Assembly (NCBI RefSeq): GCF_000813985.1
Contig: NZ_JWLJ01000013.1
Location: forward strand, 41,166 to 105,165
DNA: 64,000 nt
Source: Ruegeria sp. ANG-R
GTDB taxonomy: Bacteria; Pseudomonadota; Alphaproteobacteria; Rhodobacterales; Rhodobacteraceae
Direction: 5' to 3'
A program made the translations under genes and the position numbers. This document shows positions 17,992-27,266 of the stretch, piece by piece; within the stretch, counting starts at the first letter, position 1, and the number at the start of each line of letters is the position of its first letter. The notes beneath the pieces were generated by a model, which worked only from the letters and a program-made list of their open reading frames with translations, was not told the DNA's origin and ran no database searches.

Positions 17992-19127
17992 GCTATCTTG
18001 AATATGCCGTCAAATCCACGCCATCGGGATTCAGAAAATTTCTGTACATGAACTGGCCTCTGACGCTGCTGCTGATCAGTGTCGCCAGCGCCGGATTCCT
18101 GATGCTGTACTCGGTGGCCGGTGGGTCCTGGATGCCCTGGGCCGAGCCCCAGATGGAACGGTTCGGGCTAGGCCTGACGGTCATGTTCATCATTGCGCTG
18201 GTACCGATCTGGTTCTGGCGAAACATGTCGGTCGTGGCTTATCTCGGCTCGATCGGACTGCTGATCGTGGTAGAGTTGTTCGGCACCATCGGCATGGGCG
18301 CGCAGCGCTGGATCGATCTTGGCTTCATGCGCCTGCAGCCTTCTGAGGTGATGAAAATCTCGCTGGTAATGGTGCTTGCAGCTTATTACGACTGGTTGCC
18401 CGCACACAAAACATCGCGACCGCTGTGGGTGATCATCCCGGTCCTTCTGATCCTGTTTCCGACCTTTATGGTCCTGAAACAACCCGATCTCGGCACCTCG
18501 ATTCTGCTGCTGGCCGCTGGCGGGGGCCTGATGTTTCTGGCCGGTGTTCACTGGGCCTATTTCGCAGCCGTGATTGCGGCGGGGGTCGGACTGATTGCGA
18601 CCGTGTTCAACAGCCGTGGCACGGAATGGCAGCTGCTGAAGGATTACCAGTTCAGGCGCATCGATACGTTTCTGGACCCGTCGACCGATCCGTTGGGAGC
18701 GGGATATCATATCACACAGTCCAAAATTGCACTGGGTTCGGGGGGCTGGAATGGGCGCGGGTTCATGGAGGGCACACAATCGCGCCTGAACTTCCTGCCC
18801 GAAAAACACACCGATTTCATCTTCACGACCTTGGCCGAGGAGTTCGGATTTGTCGGTGGCATCACTCTGCTGATCCTCTACGGTCTGATCCTGATCTTCT
18901 GCATGGTCACGGCGCTATCGACCAAAGATCGTTTTTCTTCGCTCGTGACACTGGGCATCGCGCTCAACTTCTTCCTGTTCTTTGCCGTCAACATGTCAAT
19001 GGTGATGGGGCTTGCCCCGGTCGTTGGGGTGCCACTGCCGATGGTCAGTTATGGCGGCTCCGCCATGCTGGTTCTGATGGCAGCATTTGGCATCGTGCAG
19101 AGCGCCCATATCCACCGCCCCCGCTGA
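17988..19127 (+). CDS. rodA: Rod shape-determining protein RodA (SEDS glycosyltransferase)
   Basis: Polymerises lipid II into glycan strands during elongation, in complex with PBP2. The 379-residue protein has about ten membrane helices and the SEDS signatures RWIDLGFMRLQPSEVMK near 105, the catalytic-loop Asp in FLPEKHTDFIFTTLAEEFGF near 270 and PLPMVSYGGSAML near 350. It overlaps mrdA by ATGA and is the last gene of the operon; the next gene starts 10 bases on and could be read through. Confidence 0.97.
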   Translation: MSYLEYAVKSTPSGFRKFLYMNWPLTLLLISVASAGFLMLYSVAGGSWMPWAEPQMERFGLGLTVMFIIALVPIWFWRNMSVVAYLGSIGLLIVVELFGTIGMGAQRWIDLGFMRLQPSEVMKISLVMVLAAYYDWLPAHKTSRPLWVIIPVLLILFPTFMVLKQPDLGTSILLLAAGGGLMFLAGVHWAYFAAVIAAGVGLIATVFNSRGTEWQLLKDYQFRRIDTFLDPSTDPLGAGYHITQSKIALGSGGWNGRGFMEGTQSRLNFLPEKHTDFIFTTLAEEFGFVGGITLLILYGLILIFCMVTALSTKDRFSSLVTLGIALNFFLFFAVNMSMVMGLAPVVGVPLPMVSYGGSAMLVLMAAFGIVQSAHIHRPR

Positions 19128-19137
19128 GAGGTGTCCG

Positions 19138-20070
19138 ATGCCCGTGAATGTCCTGTTTTCTGCGCGCCCTGAGCTGTGGCCGGAATATGAGCCACTGCTG
19201 CGACAGGGACTAACCGAGGCAAGGTTGGACTTTCAACTGTCCAACGATATCCACCCCGCGCTGGTCGACTATGTGGTCTATGCACCGAACGGAGGGTTGC
19301 GGGATTTCACCCCATTCACACGTCTCAAAGCCGTTCTGAGCCTCTGGGCCGGGGTCGAGAGTATCTCGGGCAATGAAACCCTGACCGTCCCCCTTGCGCG
19401 GATGGTGGATGGGGGACTGACACAGGGCATGACCGAATGGGTCGTCGGGCATGTGCTGCGCTATCACCTTGGGATGGATCGCCACATCACCCAGCAGGAC
19501 GGTACATGGACACCGGATGCGCCGCCTCTGGCCTCTCAGCGCACCGTTTGCATATTCGGTCTCGGCGCATTGGGCGAGGCTGCGGCCCGCGCACTTGCTG
19601 CGCTGAATTTCAATGTCATGGGCTGGAGTCGCACTGCAAAGAGTATCCCCGGCGTGACCTGCCTGCACGGGTCGGATGGTTTACATACGGCGCTGTCTCA
19701 AGCTGAAATCGTGGTACTGCTGCTGCCCGACACACCGGCGACTGAGGATATCATGAACGCTGATGCGCTCGCCTTGCTGCCTGAAGGTGCGCGGATCATC
19801 AACCCGGGACGTGGTCCGCTGATCGACGACGACGCTCTGCTGCAGGCGCTGGATTCAGGTCAGGTCGGACATGCCACGCTGGATGTATTCCGCACCGAAC
19901 CGCTGCCGCCGGATCATCCCTATTGGGCGCATCCCAATGTGACGGTGACACCGCACATCGCTTCGGAAACCCGCCCGGTGACAGCCGCGCAGGTCATCTG
20001 TGAGAACATCCGCCGAGGTGAGGCAGGAGCACCCTTCCTGCACCTCGTCGATCGGCGCCTCGGCTACTAG
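19138..20070 (+). CDS. ghrA: Glyoxylate/hydroxypyruvate reductase A-like D-2-hydroxyacid dehydrogenase
   Basis: NAD(P)H-dependent reductase of glyoxylate, hydroxypyruvate or similar 2-oxoacids. The 310-residue protein has the Rossmann motif CIFGLGALGEAAARAL near 140-155, INPGRGPLIDDDALL near 222-236 with the catalytic Arg, the Glu in DVFRTEPLP near 257 and HIASETRP with the catalytic His near 280. ATG at 19138 follows GAGAGG; upstream frame is rodA shadow. It starts 10 bases after rodA. Its TAG stop shares CTAG with the stop of the convergent M3 peptidase gene. The symbol reflects family similarity only. Confidence 0.85.
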   Translation: MPVNVLFSARPELWPEYEPLLRQGLTEARLDFQLSNDIHPALVDYVVYAPNGGLRDFTPFTRLKAVLSLWAGVESISGNETLTVPLARMVDGGLTQGMTEWVVGHVLRYHLGMDRHITQQDGTWTPDAPPLASQRTVCIFGLGALGEAAARALAALNFNVMGWSRTAKSIPGVTCLHGSDGLHTALSQAEIVVLLLPDTPATEDIMNADALALLPEGARIINPGRGPLIDDDALLQALDSGQVGHATLDVFRTEPLPPDHPYWAHPNVTVTPHIASETRPVTAAQVICENIRRGEAGAPFLHLVDRRLGY

Positions 20071-22082
20071 GCCGCAATCAATCCGCGACCTTTCAACAAG
20101 GCTTCGACGCCGGGCAGGCGGCCGCGGAAAGCCAGATACAATTCTTCCGCCTCGCGCGAACCTCCGGTGGACAGGATGTTTTCTTCCAGCGCCCTGGCGC
20201 GTTCGGGGTCAAATGCGCCGCCGGCCTCTTCGAATGCGGCAAAGGCGTCGGCATCCATGACTTCGGACCACATGTAACTGTAATAGCCCGAGCTATAGCC
20301 ATCGCCGGCGAAAACATGGGCAAAATGCGGGGTGGCATGACGCATCCCGATAGCTTGCGGCATACCGATTCCGGCCAGAACCTCGGCCTGCTTTGCCATC
20401 GGATCGGAAGGCGCAGCACCATCGTGGAATGCAAGATCGACCAGAGCCGAAGCCACATATTCAACTGTCTGGAACCCCTGATCGAAATTGGCCGCTTTCA
20501 GAACCTTGTCCAGCATCTCTTGCGGCATCGGCTCGCCGGTGTCCACATGGGTCGCGAACTCGGCCAGGACTTCGGGCACCTCCAGCCAGTGCTCGTAGAG
20601 CTGGCTCGGCAGTTCCACAAAATCGCGTGCAACGCTTGTGCCCGAGATGCTTTCATAGGTCACGTTCGACAGCATCTGGTGCAAGGCGTGACCAAATTCA
20701 TGAAACAAGGTCCGCGCGTCATCATAGGACAGCAATGCCGGGTCACCCTTGGCAAAGTTGCAGACGTTGATCACGACCGGCGCCTGCTCTTTCGGGAACT
20801 TCGCCTGCCCGCGCATCGCGCTGCACCATGCGCCTGAACGCTTTGATCCGCGCGCAAAGTAATCTCCAATGAAAACCGCAATGTGCTGGCCATTGCGGGT
20901 CACCTCCCACGCGCGGCAGTCGGGATGGTAAAGAGGGACATCCAGCGGAGCGAATTCCAGCCCAAATAATCGGTTGGCGCAAGCAAACGACGCCTCGATC
21001 ATCCGATCCAGCTGCAGATAGGGCTTGAGAGCGGCCTCATCCAGATCATGCTCGGCCTTGCGCCGTTTCTCGGCGTAGTAGCGCCAGTCCCACCCCTCCA
21101 GCGGGCCATTGATACCGTCGTCCTGCATCATCTGGGTCAACATCTCGGCATCCGCGTCGGCGCGGGTTTTGGCGGGCTCCCAAACCTGCATCAACAGATC
21201 GTGTACACGATCGGGCGTCCGGGCCATCTCGGTTTCCAGCTTGTAGTCGGCGAAGCTGTCATAACCGAGCAGCTTGGCGCGTTCCTCCCGCAACGCCAGA
21301 ATCTCGGCCGCAATCTCGCGGTTGTCGGTTTCACCGCCATTTGCGCCGCGCGCCGTCCACGCGAGATATGCTTTTTGCCGCAGGTCGCGACGCGGCGAAA
21401 ATTGCAGGAAGGGGACGATCAGCGACCGCGACAGGGTCACAACCGGGCCATCTGCACCCTTTTCCTGACCCGCCGCCCGTGCCGCATCGACAACAAACTC
21501 CGGCAACCCCTGCAGGTCTTCCTCGGTCAGATCCATGAACCAATCGCGTTCATCCGCCAGCAGGTTTTGTGTGAATGCGGTACCCAACGAAGCGAGACGG
21601 GCCTTGATCTCTTGCATTCTCGCATCGTCATTGCCGGTCAGCGCGGCCCCTGCCCGCACGAACCCGCGATGGGACAACATCAGAACACGCGTCTGTTCGT
21701 CTGTCAGGTCCAGATCGTCGCGCCGTGCCCACAGGTCCGCCACGCGCTGAAACAGCGCTTTGTTCGAAGAAATGCGTGCGTAATGCGCAGCGAGTTTCGG
21801 TGAGAACGCGCGCTGCAGCTCCTCGCGCTTGGGATTGCTGTCAGCACCCGCTACAGTGAAGAAAACCGACAGAACCTTGTCCATTTGCTCGCCAGCGGCC
21901 TCAAGCGCCTCTATCGTATTGGCGAAGGTCGGCACATCCGGGTTCGCCGCGATCGCATCGATCTGGGCGTTATGCGCCTGCATCGCCTCATCCAGAGCAG
22001 GGGCAAAATCATCGTCCGAGATTGTGGTAAACGGGGCGATTTCGAACGGTGTATTCCAGGCGGACAGGATCGGATTGGTCAT
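20067..22082 (-). CDS. M3-family zinc metallopeptidase (oligopeptidase A/dipeptidyl carboxypeptidase type)
   Basis: Cytoplasmic peptidase that degrades short peptides. The 671-residue protein has the zinc motif HEFGHALHQ near residue 460 with the third ligand Glu in the following helix (SQLYEHWLEVPEV), and the substrate-loop region HATPHFAHVFAGDGYSSGYYSYMWSEV near 590-615 typical of Dcp and PrlC. ATG at 22082 has a strong AAGGAG; the open frame 42 bases upstream is not needed. Dcp versus PrlC cannot be separated by eye. Confidence 0.93.
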   Translation of the reverse strand: MTNPILSAWNTPFEIAPFTTISDDDFAPALDEAMQAHNAQIDAIAANPDVPTFANTIEALEAAGEQMDKVLSVFFTVAGADSNPKREELQRAFSPKLAAHYARISSNKALFQRVADLWARRDDLDLTDEQTRVLMLSHRGFVRAGAALTGNDDARMQEIKARLASLGTAFTQNLLADERDWFMDLTEEDLQGLPEFVVDAARAAGQEKGADGPVVTLSRSLIVPFLQFSPRRDLRQKAYLAWTARGANGGETDNREIAAEILALREERAKLLGYDSFADYKLETEMARTPDRVHDLLMQVWEPAKTRADADAEMLTQMMQDDGINGPLEGWDWRYYAEKRRKAEHDLDEAALKPYLQLDRMIEASFACANRLFGLEFAPLDVPLYHPDCRAWEVTRNGQHIAVFIGDYFARGSKRSGAWCSAMRGQAKFPKEQAPVVINVCNFAKGDPALLSYDDARTLFHEFGHALHQMLSNVTYESISGTSVARDFVELPSQLYEHWLEVPEVLAEFATHVDTGEPMPQEMLDKVLKAANFDQGFQTVEYVASALVDLAFHDGAAPSDPMAKQAEVLAGIGMPQAIGMRHATPHFAHVFAGDGYSSGYYSYMWSEVMDADAFAAFEEAGGAFDPERARALEENILSTGGSREAEELYLAFRGRLPGVEALLKGRGLIAA

Positions 22083-22157
22083 TGGGGTCTCCTTTGACCC
22101 CATAGCTAAGACCGTCTTTGGCAATGATCCAGAGCTACCCGGAAATTTGAGTCGAAC

Positions 22158-23204
22158 TCAGTCGGATGCCCCGCAAATCGGGCAGTCTGCGCGTTGAGGC
22201 AAGGTGATCTTGCGGCTTTCACCATAGAGTGCGTCGTAGATCAGCATCTCGCCCCGCAAGGGCTGCCCTGCCCCGGTGATCGCCTTGATCGCTTCGACCG
22301 CCATCATTGATCCGACCACTCCGGGCAACGGACCGATCACACCAGCCTCGGCGCAGGAGGGCGCAAGACCTGGTGCCGGGGCTTCCGGGAAAATGCACTG
22401 ATAGCAGGGCCCACTGGTTGCAGGATCGAACACGCTTAGTTGCCCTTCCCATTGTGAAAGCGCGCCCGAGATCAAAGGTTTGCCCAACGCAACGGCCGTT
22501 CGGTTGGCCAGATAGCGGGTGTCAAAATTGTCGGTGCCGTCGAGGATCAGATCGAAATCCGCGAACAGATCTGCGGCAATCTCTTCCGTCAGTCGGCGGT
22601 GATAGGGCAGAACCACCACATTAGGGTTCTGTGCCACCATGGCCTTCTGGGCTGAAAACACCTTGGGCATTCCAATATCCGCATCGCGGTGGATTACCTG
22701 CCGCTGCAGGTTCGCATTCTCGACCTCGTCATCATCAATCACACCGATGGTGCCAATTCCGGCGGCAGCGAGGTATTGCAAAGCAGGCGCACCAAGTCCT
22801 CCGGCCCCGATCACCAGCACACGCGCCTGTTTCATCCGCTTTTGACCCGGACCGCCAAGTTCGCGCAGAACGATATGGCGAGCATAGCGTTCAAGTTCGG
22901 TTTCACTGAACTGATCGGATCGCATGGCAGGCTCCGTCGCTGGGATGGACTCGGCGCGATTGCGCAACGCCTTGATGCCACGTCCATAAAGCAGAACCAG
23001 CAGAGTCGCACCAGCGAGGATTAGCCACATCGCTGCAGAGCCGCCAGTCGCTTGGCGCAACGGATTGCCCTGAGGTAGTACAAGTTGAGCGATAATCACG
23101 CCCGTCAGTAGCGCGCCTACGGAAACCAGCCGCGCAGACCGTGACACACCGGCAATATATCCGACGCCCCAAAGTCCGGCGGCCAAGATCAGAACCAGTA
23201 GCAT
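22158..23204 (-). CDS. moeB: MoeB/ThiF-type adenylyltransferase with an N-terminal membrane region
   Basis: Activates the C terminus of a ubiquitin-like sulfur carrier (MoaD or ThiS) by adenylation. Residues 1-85 contain three hydrophobic helices, which E. coli MoeB lacks. The E1-like domain starts near residue 97 (ELERYARHIVLRELGG), with the nucleotide loop VIGAGGLGAP near 130, NLQRQVIHR near 163, DGTDNFDTR near 208 and zinc cysteines in CYQC near 258 and CPIC near 343. No rhodanese domain. Its ATG shares one base with the dut stop (TGATG). Carrier partner (molybdopterin or thiamine) is not settled here. Confidence 0.88.
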   Translation of the reverse strand: MLLVLILAAGLWGVGYIAGVSRSARLVSVGALLTGVIIAQLVLPQGNPLRQATGGSAAMWLILAGATLLVLLYGRGIKALRNRAESIPATEPAMRSDQFSETELERYARHIVLRELGGPGQKRMKQARVLVIGAGGLGAPALQYLAAAGIGTIGVIDDDEVENANLQRQVIHRDADIGMPKVFSAQKAMVAQNPNVVVLPYHRRLTEEIAADLFADFDLILDGTDNFDTRYLANRTAVALGKPLISGALSQWEGQLSVFDPATSGPCYQCIFPEAPAPGLAPSCAEAGVIGPLPGVVGSMMAVEAIKAITGAGQPLRGEMLIYDALYGESRKITLPQRADCPICGASD

Positions 23205-23659
23205 CAGCCCCGCCCGGTCGAGCCGAACCCGCCTGCGCCACGGTCGGTTTCGCTCAGCGCGGTGACTGATTCAAACACGGCCTGAACCACGGGGGCGACC
23301 ACCAACTGCGCAATACGCTCGCCATGCGTGATCTCAAACGGGTCCTGACCTGCATTCATCACTATCACCCCCAAGGGACCGCGATAGTCGCTATCGATTG
23401 TTCCGGGTGTGTTGGGCAGCGTGATTCCGTGCTTCAGGGCAAGACCCGAACGCGGGCGCACCTGTACTTCGAACCCCTGCGGGATCTCGATCCGAAGGCC
23501 TGTGGGTATCAGTGCGCGATGCCCCGGCGCCAGCATAATCGATGCGCCATCCGGCAAGTTGGCACGCACATCTGCACCGGCGGCCCCGGCCGTTTCGTAA
23601 GACGGGAGCGGCACCGACAGGTCAGCCCCTTTCTCTCGGATCACGCGAATTGCCACCAT
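23204..23659 (-). CDS. dut: dUTP pyrophosphatase
   Basis: Hydrolyses dUTP to dUMP, keeping uracil out of DNA. The 151-residue protein shows the five trimeric dUTPase motifs: GADVRANL (about 28-35), the [10 protein letters not shown] motif with the catalytic-site Ser-Gly (about 71-80), [10 protein letters not shown] with the catalytic Asp (about 85-94), GERIAQLV (about 113-120) and the C-terminal [12 protein letters not shown] lid. GTG-rich upstream codons are not needed: ATG at 23659 is preceded by AGAGG. It sits 17 bases after coaBC, as in many proteobacteria. Confidence 0.97.
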   Translation of the reverse strand: MVAIRVIREKGADLSVPLPSYETAGAAGADVRANLPDGASIMLAPGHRALIPTGLRIEIPQGFEVQVRPRSGLALKHGITLPNTPGTIDSDYRGPLGVIVMNAGQDPFEITHGERIAQLVVAPVVQAVFESVTALSETDRGAGGFGSTGRG

Positions 23660-23676
23660 CACTGCACCTCTTGTCT

Positions 23677-24882
23677 TTATGGATTTTGTCCGGTCAGCGC
23701 GTTGGCGATCTTTTCCGCCAATCGCCCGGCTACCTGATCTTTGCCCATACGAGGCCATTCCTCGGCACCATCGTCCGAAATAAGCACCACGGCGTTTTCG
23801 GACCCCCCCATAATGCCGGTGGCAGGGCTGACATCGTTTGCAACGATCCAATCGCAACCCTTGCGGGCTCGCTTGGCTTTGGCGTGTTCGATCACGTTAT
23901 CCGTCTCGGCTGCAAAGCCCACCACCAACGCGGGCCGCCCATTTTCCAGATGGGCAACGCGCTTCAGGATGTCAGGGTTCTCGGCAAATTCCAGCGCGGG
24001 CACCCCGTCGCGGCTTTTCTTGAGCTTTTTGTCTGAAGCGCTCGAAACCCGCCAATCAGCTACGGCCGCCGCGAACACGCCGGCGTCCACCGGAAGCGCT
24101 GCGTCCACCGCATCCGACATCTGCTGCGCGGTCTCTACGCGTACAACGTCCACGCCATCAGGGGGCGGCACGTCGGCGGGACCGGTGATAAAGGTAACAT
24201 CCGCCCCCAATCCGGACAATGCGCGGGCCACAGCCGTTCCTTGCGCGCCCGAAGATCGGTTCGCGATGTAGCGCACGGGATCAATCGGTTCATGCGTCGG
24301 ACCCGAGGTCACCAGAATACGCCTGCCGGTCAGCGGTCCATCCGATACCTGCGTCTCGATCGCGGCCACGATCTCAAGCGGTTCCGACATGCGGCCGGGG
24401 CCGTATTCGCCACAGGCCATATCGCCCTCATTCGGGCCAACAAATCGCACGCCATCGTCTGCAAGCTGCGCATGGTTGCGCCGCGTCGCGGGATGGTTCC
24501 ACATACGAACGTTCATTGCGGGCGCACACAGAACCGGCGTATCAGTTGCCATCAGAAGGGTTGAGGCCAGATCATTCGCCAACCCTCCCGCCATCTTGCC
24601 CATCAGATCGGCGGTCGCGGGGGCAACCACGATCAGATCTGCCGCGCGTGACAGTTGGATATGCCCCATCTCGGCTTCGTCGGTCAGATCAAAGAGGTCC
24701 CGATACACCTTCTCACCAGCCAGGGCAGACACGGACAATGGGGTCACGAACTCTTCGGCGGCACGCGTTAGGACCGGCGTGACGGCGGCACCCCGTTCGC
24801 GCAACCGCCGGATCAGATCCAGCGATTTATAGGCAGCGATTCCGCCGCCGATAATCAGCAGAATGCGTTTGGATGACAGCAT
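23677..24882 (-). CDS. coaBC: Bifunctional phosphopantothenoylcysteine decarboxylase/synthetase
   Basis: Two successive steps of coenzyme A synthesis. In the 401-residue protein the N-terminal flavin decarboxylase domain (CoaC, about 1-185) has [17 protein letters not shown] near 12-28, [17 protein letters not shown] near 90 and the [11 protein letters not shown] active-site loop near 120. The C-terminal synthetase (CoaB) has [17 protein letters not shown] near 190 and the KxKK segment near 278. AAAGGG precedes the ATG. It leads a coaBC-dut-moeB transcript. Confidence 0.97.
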   Translation of the reverse strand: MLSSKRILLIIGGGIAAYKSLDLIRRLRERGAAVTPVLTRAAEEFVTPLSVSALAGEKVYRDLFDLTDEAEMGHIQLSRAADLIVVAPATADLMGKMAGGLANDLASTLLMATDTPVLCAPAMNVRMWNHPATRRNHAQLADDGVRFVGPNEGDMACGEYGPGRMSEPLEIVAAIETQVSDGPLTGRRILVTSGPTHEPIDPVRYIANRSSGAQGTAVARALSGLGADVTFITGPADVPPPDGVDVVRVETAQQMSDAVDAALPVDAGVFAAAVADWRVSSASDKKLKKSRDGVPALEFAENPDILKRVAHLENGRPALVVGFAAETDNVIEHAKAKRARKGCDWIVANDVSPATGIMGGSENAVVLISDDGAEEWPRMGKDQVAGRLAEKIANALTGQNP

Positions 24883-24945
24883 ATCTAGCCCTTTCCGTCC
24901 GGGTCGGCCCTGACATTAGGCAACGCTGGCGGGCAGTTCCAGCAG

Positions 24946-25767
24946 TTAATTCTGTACCTCGAAGGCTCTGCAGGGATCTTCGCGTTCGGCGGCGGGGCTG
25001 TCGATCACTGCATCAAATTCCCCGTCTACGACACCATCCTCGGATTGCCCCATCACAAAGACTTTTAAGCCCGGCTGAAGGCGGGACAGAAAGGTCGGAA
25101 TACCGCGATCCTTGCGCGCATGGCCATTGCCTGTGATCACCGCAACAGGACCGCCGGTTTCGTCGGTAGCGCGTAGAATGGCGCGGGTCAGGACAGCATC
25201 CCTGAGGCGTTGAATCGCAACCATCTGTGGCAATGCTTCGGCAGGCAAGGCGTTGCAATGGGCCGCCAGTTGATCTGCTTCGCGCGCGGCCTGATCCTCA
25301 TCCGACAAAGGCACGGTCAACCCATATCTGGCCGCATCTGCTCCTAACGCAGTAGCCGCCCCGCGCTCCATCGCGGCACGCGCCGCCACGCGGGGGACCA
25401 TCGCGCCATATATCGGCACGTTCGCGGCCTGAAAAACGGGGTAATACATGCTGAGAGGGGGCCAGCCAGATTCCGCCCAACGCAGGATTCTGGCCAGCTC
25501 TTCGGGATTGGCTATCGCTTTCTGAGTCAGCCGCTGAGCACCTTCCTCGGTCACCATTTCCCAAACGACAGCCGAGGGCGCGATGGCTTCAACCGCTTCG
25601 GCCTGCACGAGGTGATGCTGCGGGTTGTCATGTGTCTCGCCCAGAATGACCACATCCGCCGCCTTCATATCGGCCAGAACATCCTGAGGTATCAGGTCTG
25701 CCGCCCGCCCCGGGAAAGGCAGAATGCAAAGCGATACAAAAGCTGTAAGAATCGCAAATAGTTTCAT
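24946..25767 (-). CDS. Exported ChaN family protein
   Basis: A 273-residue protein with a signal peptide (cleavage near GRA-AD, residue 22) and the ChaN fold: VVILGETHDNPQHH near 39-52, VVWEMV near 68-73, and GNGHARKDRGIP near 215. Known: ChaN of Campylobacter binds haem at a dimer interface and is linked to iron uptake. Unlike several relatives it has no lipobox cysteine at the cleavage site. Its ATG overlaps the stop of the rpoH-type sigma gene by ATGA, so translation is coupled to that gene. Confidence 0.85.
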   Translation of the reverse strand: MKLFAILTAFVSLCILPFPGRAADLIPQDVLADMKAADVVILGETHDNPQHHLVQAEAVEAIAPSAVVWEMVTEEGAQRLTQKAIANPEELARILRWAESGWPPLSMYYPVFQAANVPIYGAMVPRVAARAAMERGAATALGADAARYGLTVPLSDEDQAAREADQLAAHCNALPAEALPQMVAIQRLRDAVLTRAILRATDETGGPVAVITGNGHARKDRGIPTFLSRLQPGLKVFVMGQSEDGVVDGEFDAVIDSPAAEREDPCRAFEVQN

Positions 25768-26642
25768 GCGAAGAAGTGTTGCACCTCGCGCGATTGCGCT
25801 TCAAGGTTCTTACGCATTTTTACGAAGGCCGCCGCCTCGAGCTGGCGCACACGTTCTTTCGACAACCCGAGCTCCTGGCCGAGGCTTTCCAGTGTCCGCA
25901 CGGGTTCACGCAGCTTGCGTTCGCGTACGATGAACCGCTCGCGGTCATTCAGAGCCTGCATCGCCGTGACCAACCATTCGCGCAATTGCCGTGTATCATG
26001 ACTGTTTTCGACCGACTCGGCGGCCTGTTCACTGTCATCTTCCAACGCGTCAATCCACTCGCGCCCGTCCTCATCTGCCGACTGCACCGCGTTCAACGAG
26101 AAATCCGAACCGGCAAGCCGTCCTTCCATCATCTCGACATCCCGCAGCGGAACACCTATTTCGGCTGCTATCATCTGGTGCAATTGATGGCGATCCAGTT
26201 CCAACCCCTCGGTGGCGGCTTCGCGCTCCAGACGGGCCTGAACCCGGCGCATGTTGAAGAACAACGATTTCTGGGACGAGGTCGAACCGGTCCGCACCAT
26301 CGACCAGTTGCGCATGACATAATCCTGAATACTCGCCTTGATCCACCACACCGCATAGGTTGAAAACCGCACGCCGCGATCAGGATCGAATTTGTCGGCG
26401 GCTTTCATCAAGCCCAAGCCGGCCTCCTGGATCAGGTCATTCATCGGCGCACCATAGCGTTTGAACTTGGCTGCCATGGAAATCGCCAGACGCATGTAAG
26501 CGGTGATCAAACGGTGCAATGCCTGTTCATCCCGATCGTCGCGCCAGGCATAGGCCAGTTTCAGCTCCGTCTCGGCATCCAGCAACTCAGCCTTCATCGC
26601 CTGCCGGGACATCGAAAAATCACGTGCGTTGTCTAAGGCCAT
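25764..26642 (-). CDS. rpoH2: RpoH-family (sigma-32) alternative sigma factor, RpoHII type
   Basis: A 292-residue sigma-70-family protein. Region 2 runs through LITAYMRLAISMAAKF and FSTYAVWWIKASIQDYVM; the RpoH-specific box QKSLFFNMRR lies near residue 130; region 4 HTH is near 245-285 (LESLGQELGLSKERVRQLE). It lacks the usual N-terminal LNRY/IRKFP segment of RpoHI, which points to the RpoHII branch that in Rhodobacter serves the singlet-oxygen and oxidative stress response. GGGGAG supports ATG at 26642. Coupled to chaN downstream; divergent from cobU. Confidence 0.9.
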   Translation of the reverse strand: MALDNARDFSMSRQAMKAELLDAETELKLAYAWRDDRDEQALHRLITAYMRLAISMAAKFKRYGAPMNDLIQEAGLGLMKAADKFDPDRGVRFSTYAVWWIKASIQDYVMRNWSMVRTGSTSSQKSLFFNMRRVQARLEREAATEGLELDRHQLHQMIAAEIGVPLRDVEMMEGRLAGSDFSLNAVQSADEDGREWIDALEDDSEQAAESVENSHDTRQLREWLVTAMQALNDRERFIVRERKLREPVRTLESLGQELGLSKERVRQLEAAAFVKMRKNLEAQSREVQHFFA

Positions 26643-26744
26643 GTAATTCTCCCCTTTATCACAGGCGATGCGGCGGGCTTGCCTTGCCGACCTGAGGTCG
26701 ATACGCAGGGCAAAACCGGGTGGATCACCAGAAAGGTAATAAAA

Positions 26745-27266
26745 GTGCATCCCGATTTAACCTTAATCCTGGGCGGCGCGGCATCCGGAAAGTCCCTATT
26801 TTCCGAGCAACTTGCTGTTTCGACTGGAAAAAGCAGGGTTTATCTGGCGACATCACAAGTGTTTGATGATGAGATGCGCTTAAAAATCAGGCAACATATT
26901 GCACAAAGAGGCAGCGGATGGTCGACAATCGAAGCCCCTTTCGATCTGTCGCCCGAACTTGCGAAGCTGACGTCAGATCAGGTCTGCCTCATTGATTGCG
27001 CGACTATGTGGCTGACCAATCACCTGCTGGCTGAAAACGATCTGGAACACGCCCAGGCGGAACTTCTCTCTGCTTTGAAGAACTGCGCGGCCCAGATAGT
27101 GGTCGTTTCAAACGAGGTTGGATACGGGATTGTGCCCGATAACGCTCTGTCTCGCAGGTTCCGCGAGGCGCAGGGACGGCTCAACATTGCGCTGGCCGCG
27201 CAAGCCGACCGGGTGGTTCAGGTCACTGCCGGCTTGCCCCTGGTGCTCAAAGGGCAGCCCCTGTGA
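26745..27266 (+). CDS. cobU: Adenosylcobinamide kinase/adenosylcobinamide-phosphate guanylyltransferase
   Basis: Activates adenosylcobinamide for nucleotide-loop assembly of B12 (also called CobP). The 173-residue protein has the P-loop LILGGAASGKS near residues 6-16, VYLATSQ near 34, the guanylyltransferase His in LRQH-type context (KIRQHIAQRG, about 49-58), WLTN near 91 and VVVSNEVGYGIVP near 120. Start is GTG at 26745 with GAAAGG upstream. It overlaps the phosphatase gene by GTGA. No B12 riboswitch is visible in the gap upstream. Confidence 0.93.
   Translation: MHPDLTLILGGAASGKSLFSEQLAVSTGKSRVYLATSQVFDDEMRLKIRQHIAQRGSGWSTIEAPFDLSPELAKLTSDQVCLIDCATMWLTNHLLAENDLEHAQAELLSALKNCAAQIVVVSNEVGYGIVPDNALSRRFREAQGRLNIALAAQADRVVQVTAGLPLVLKGQPL

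Noticed and set aside
26643..26744. Possible cobalamin riboswitch before cobU
   Set aside because: The gap is only 102 bases and lacks a recognisable B12 box (GCCACTG with its flanks).
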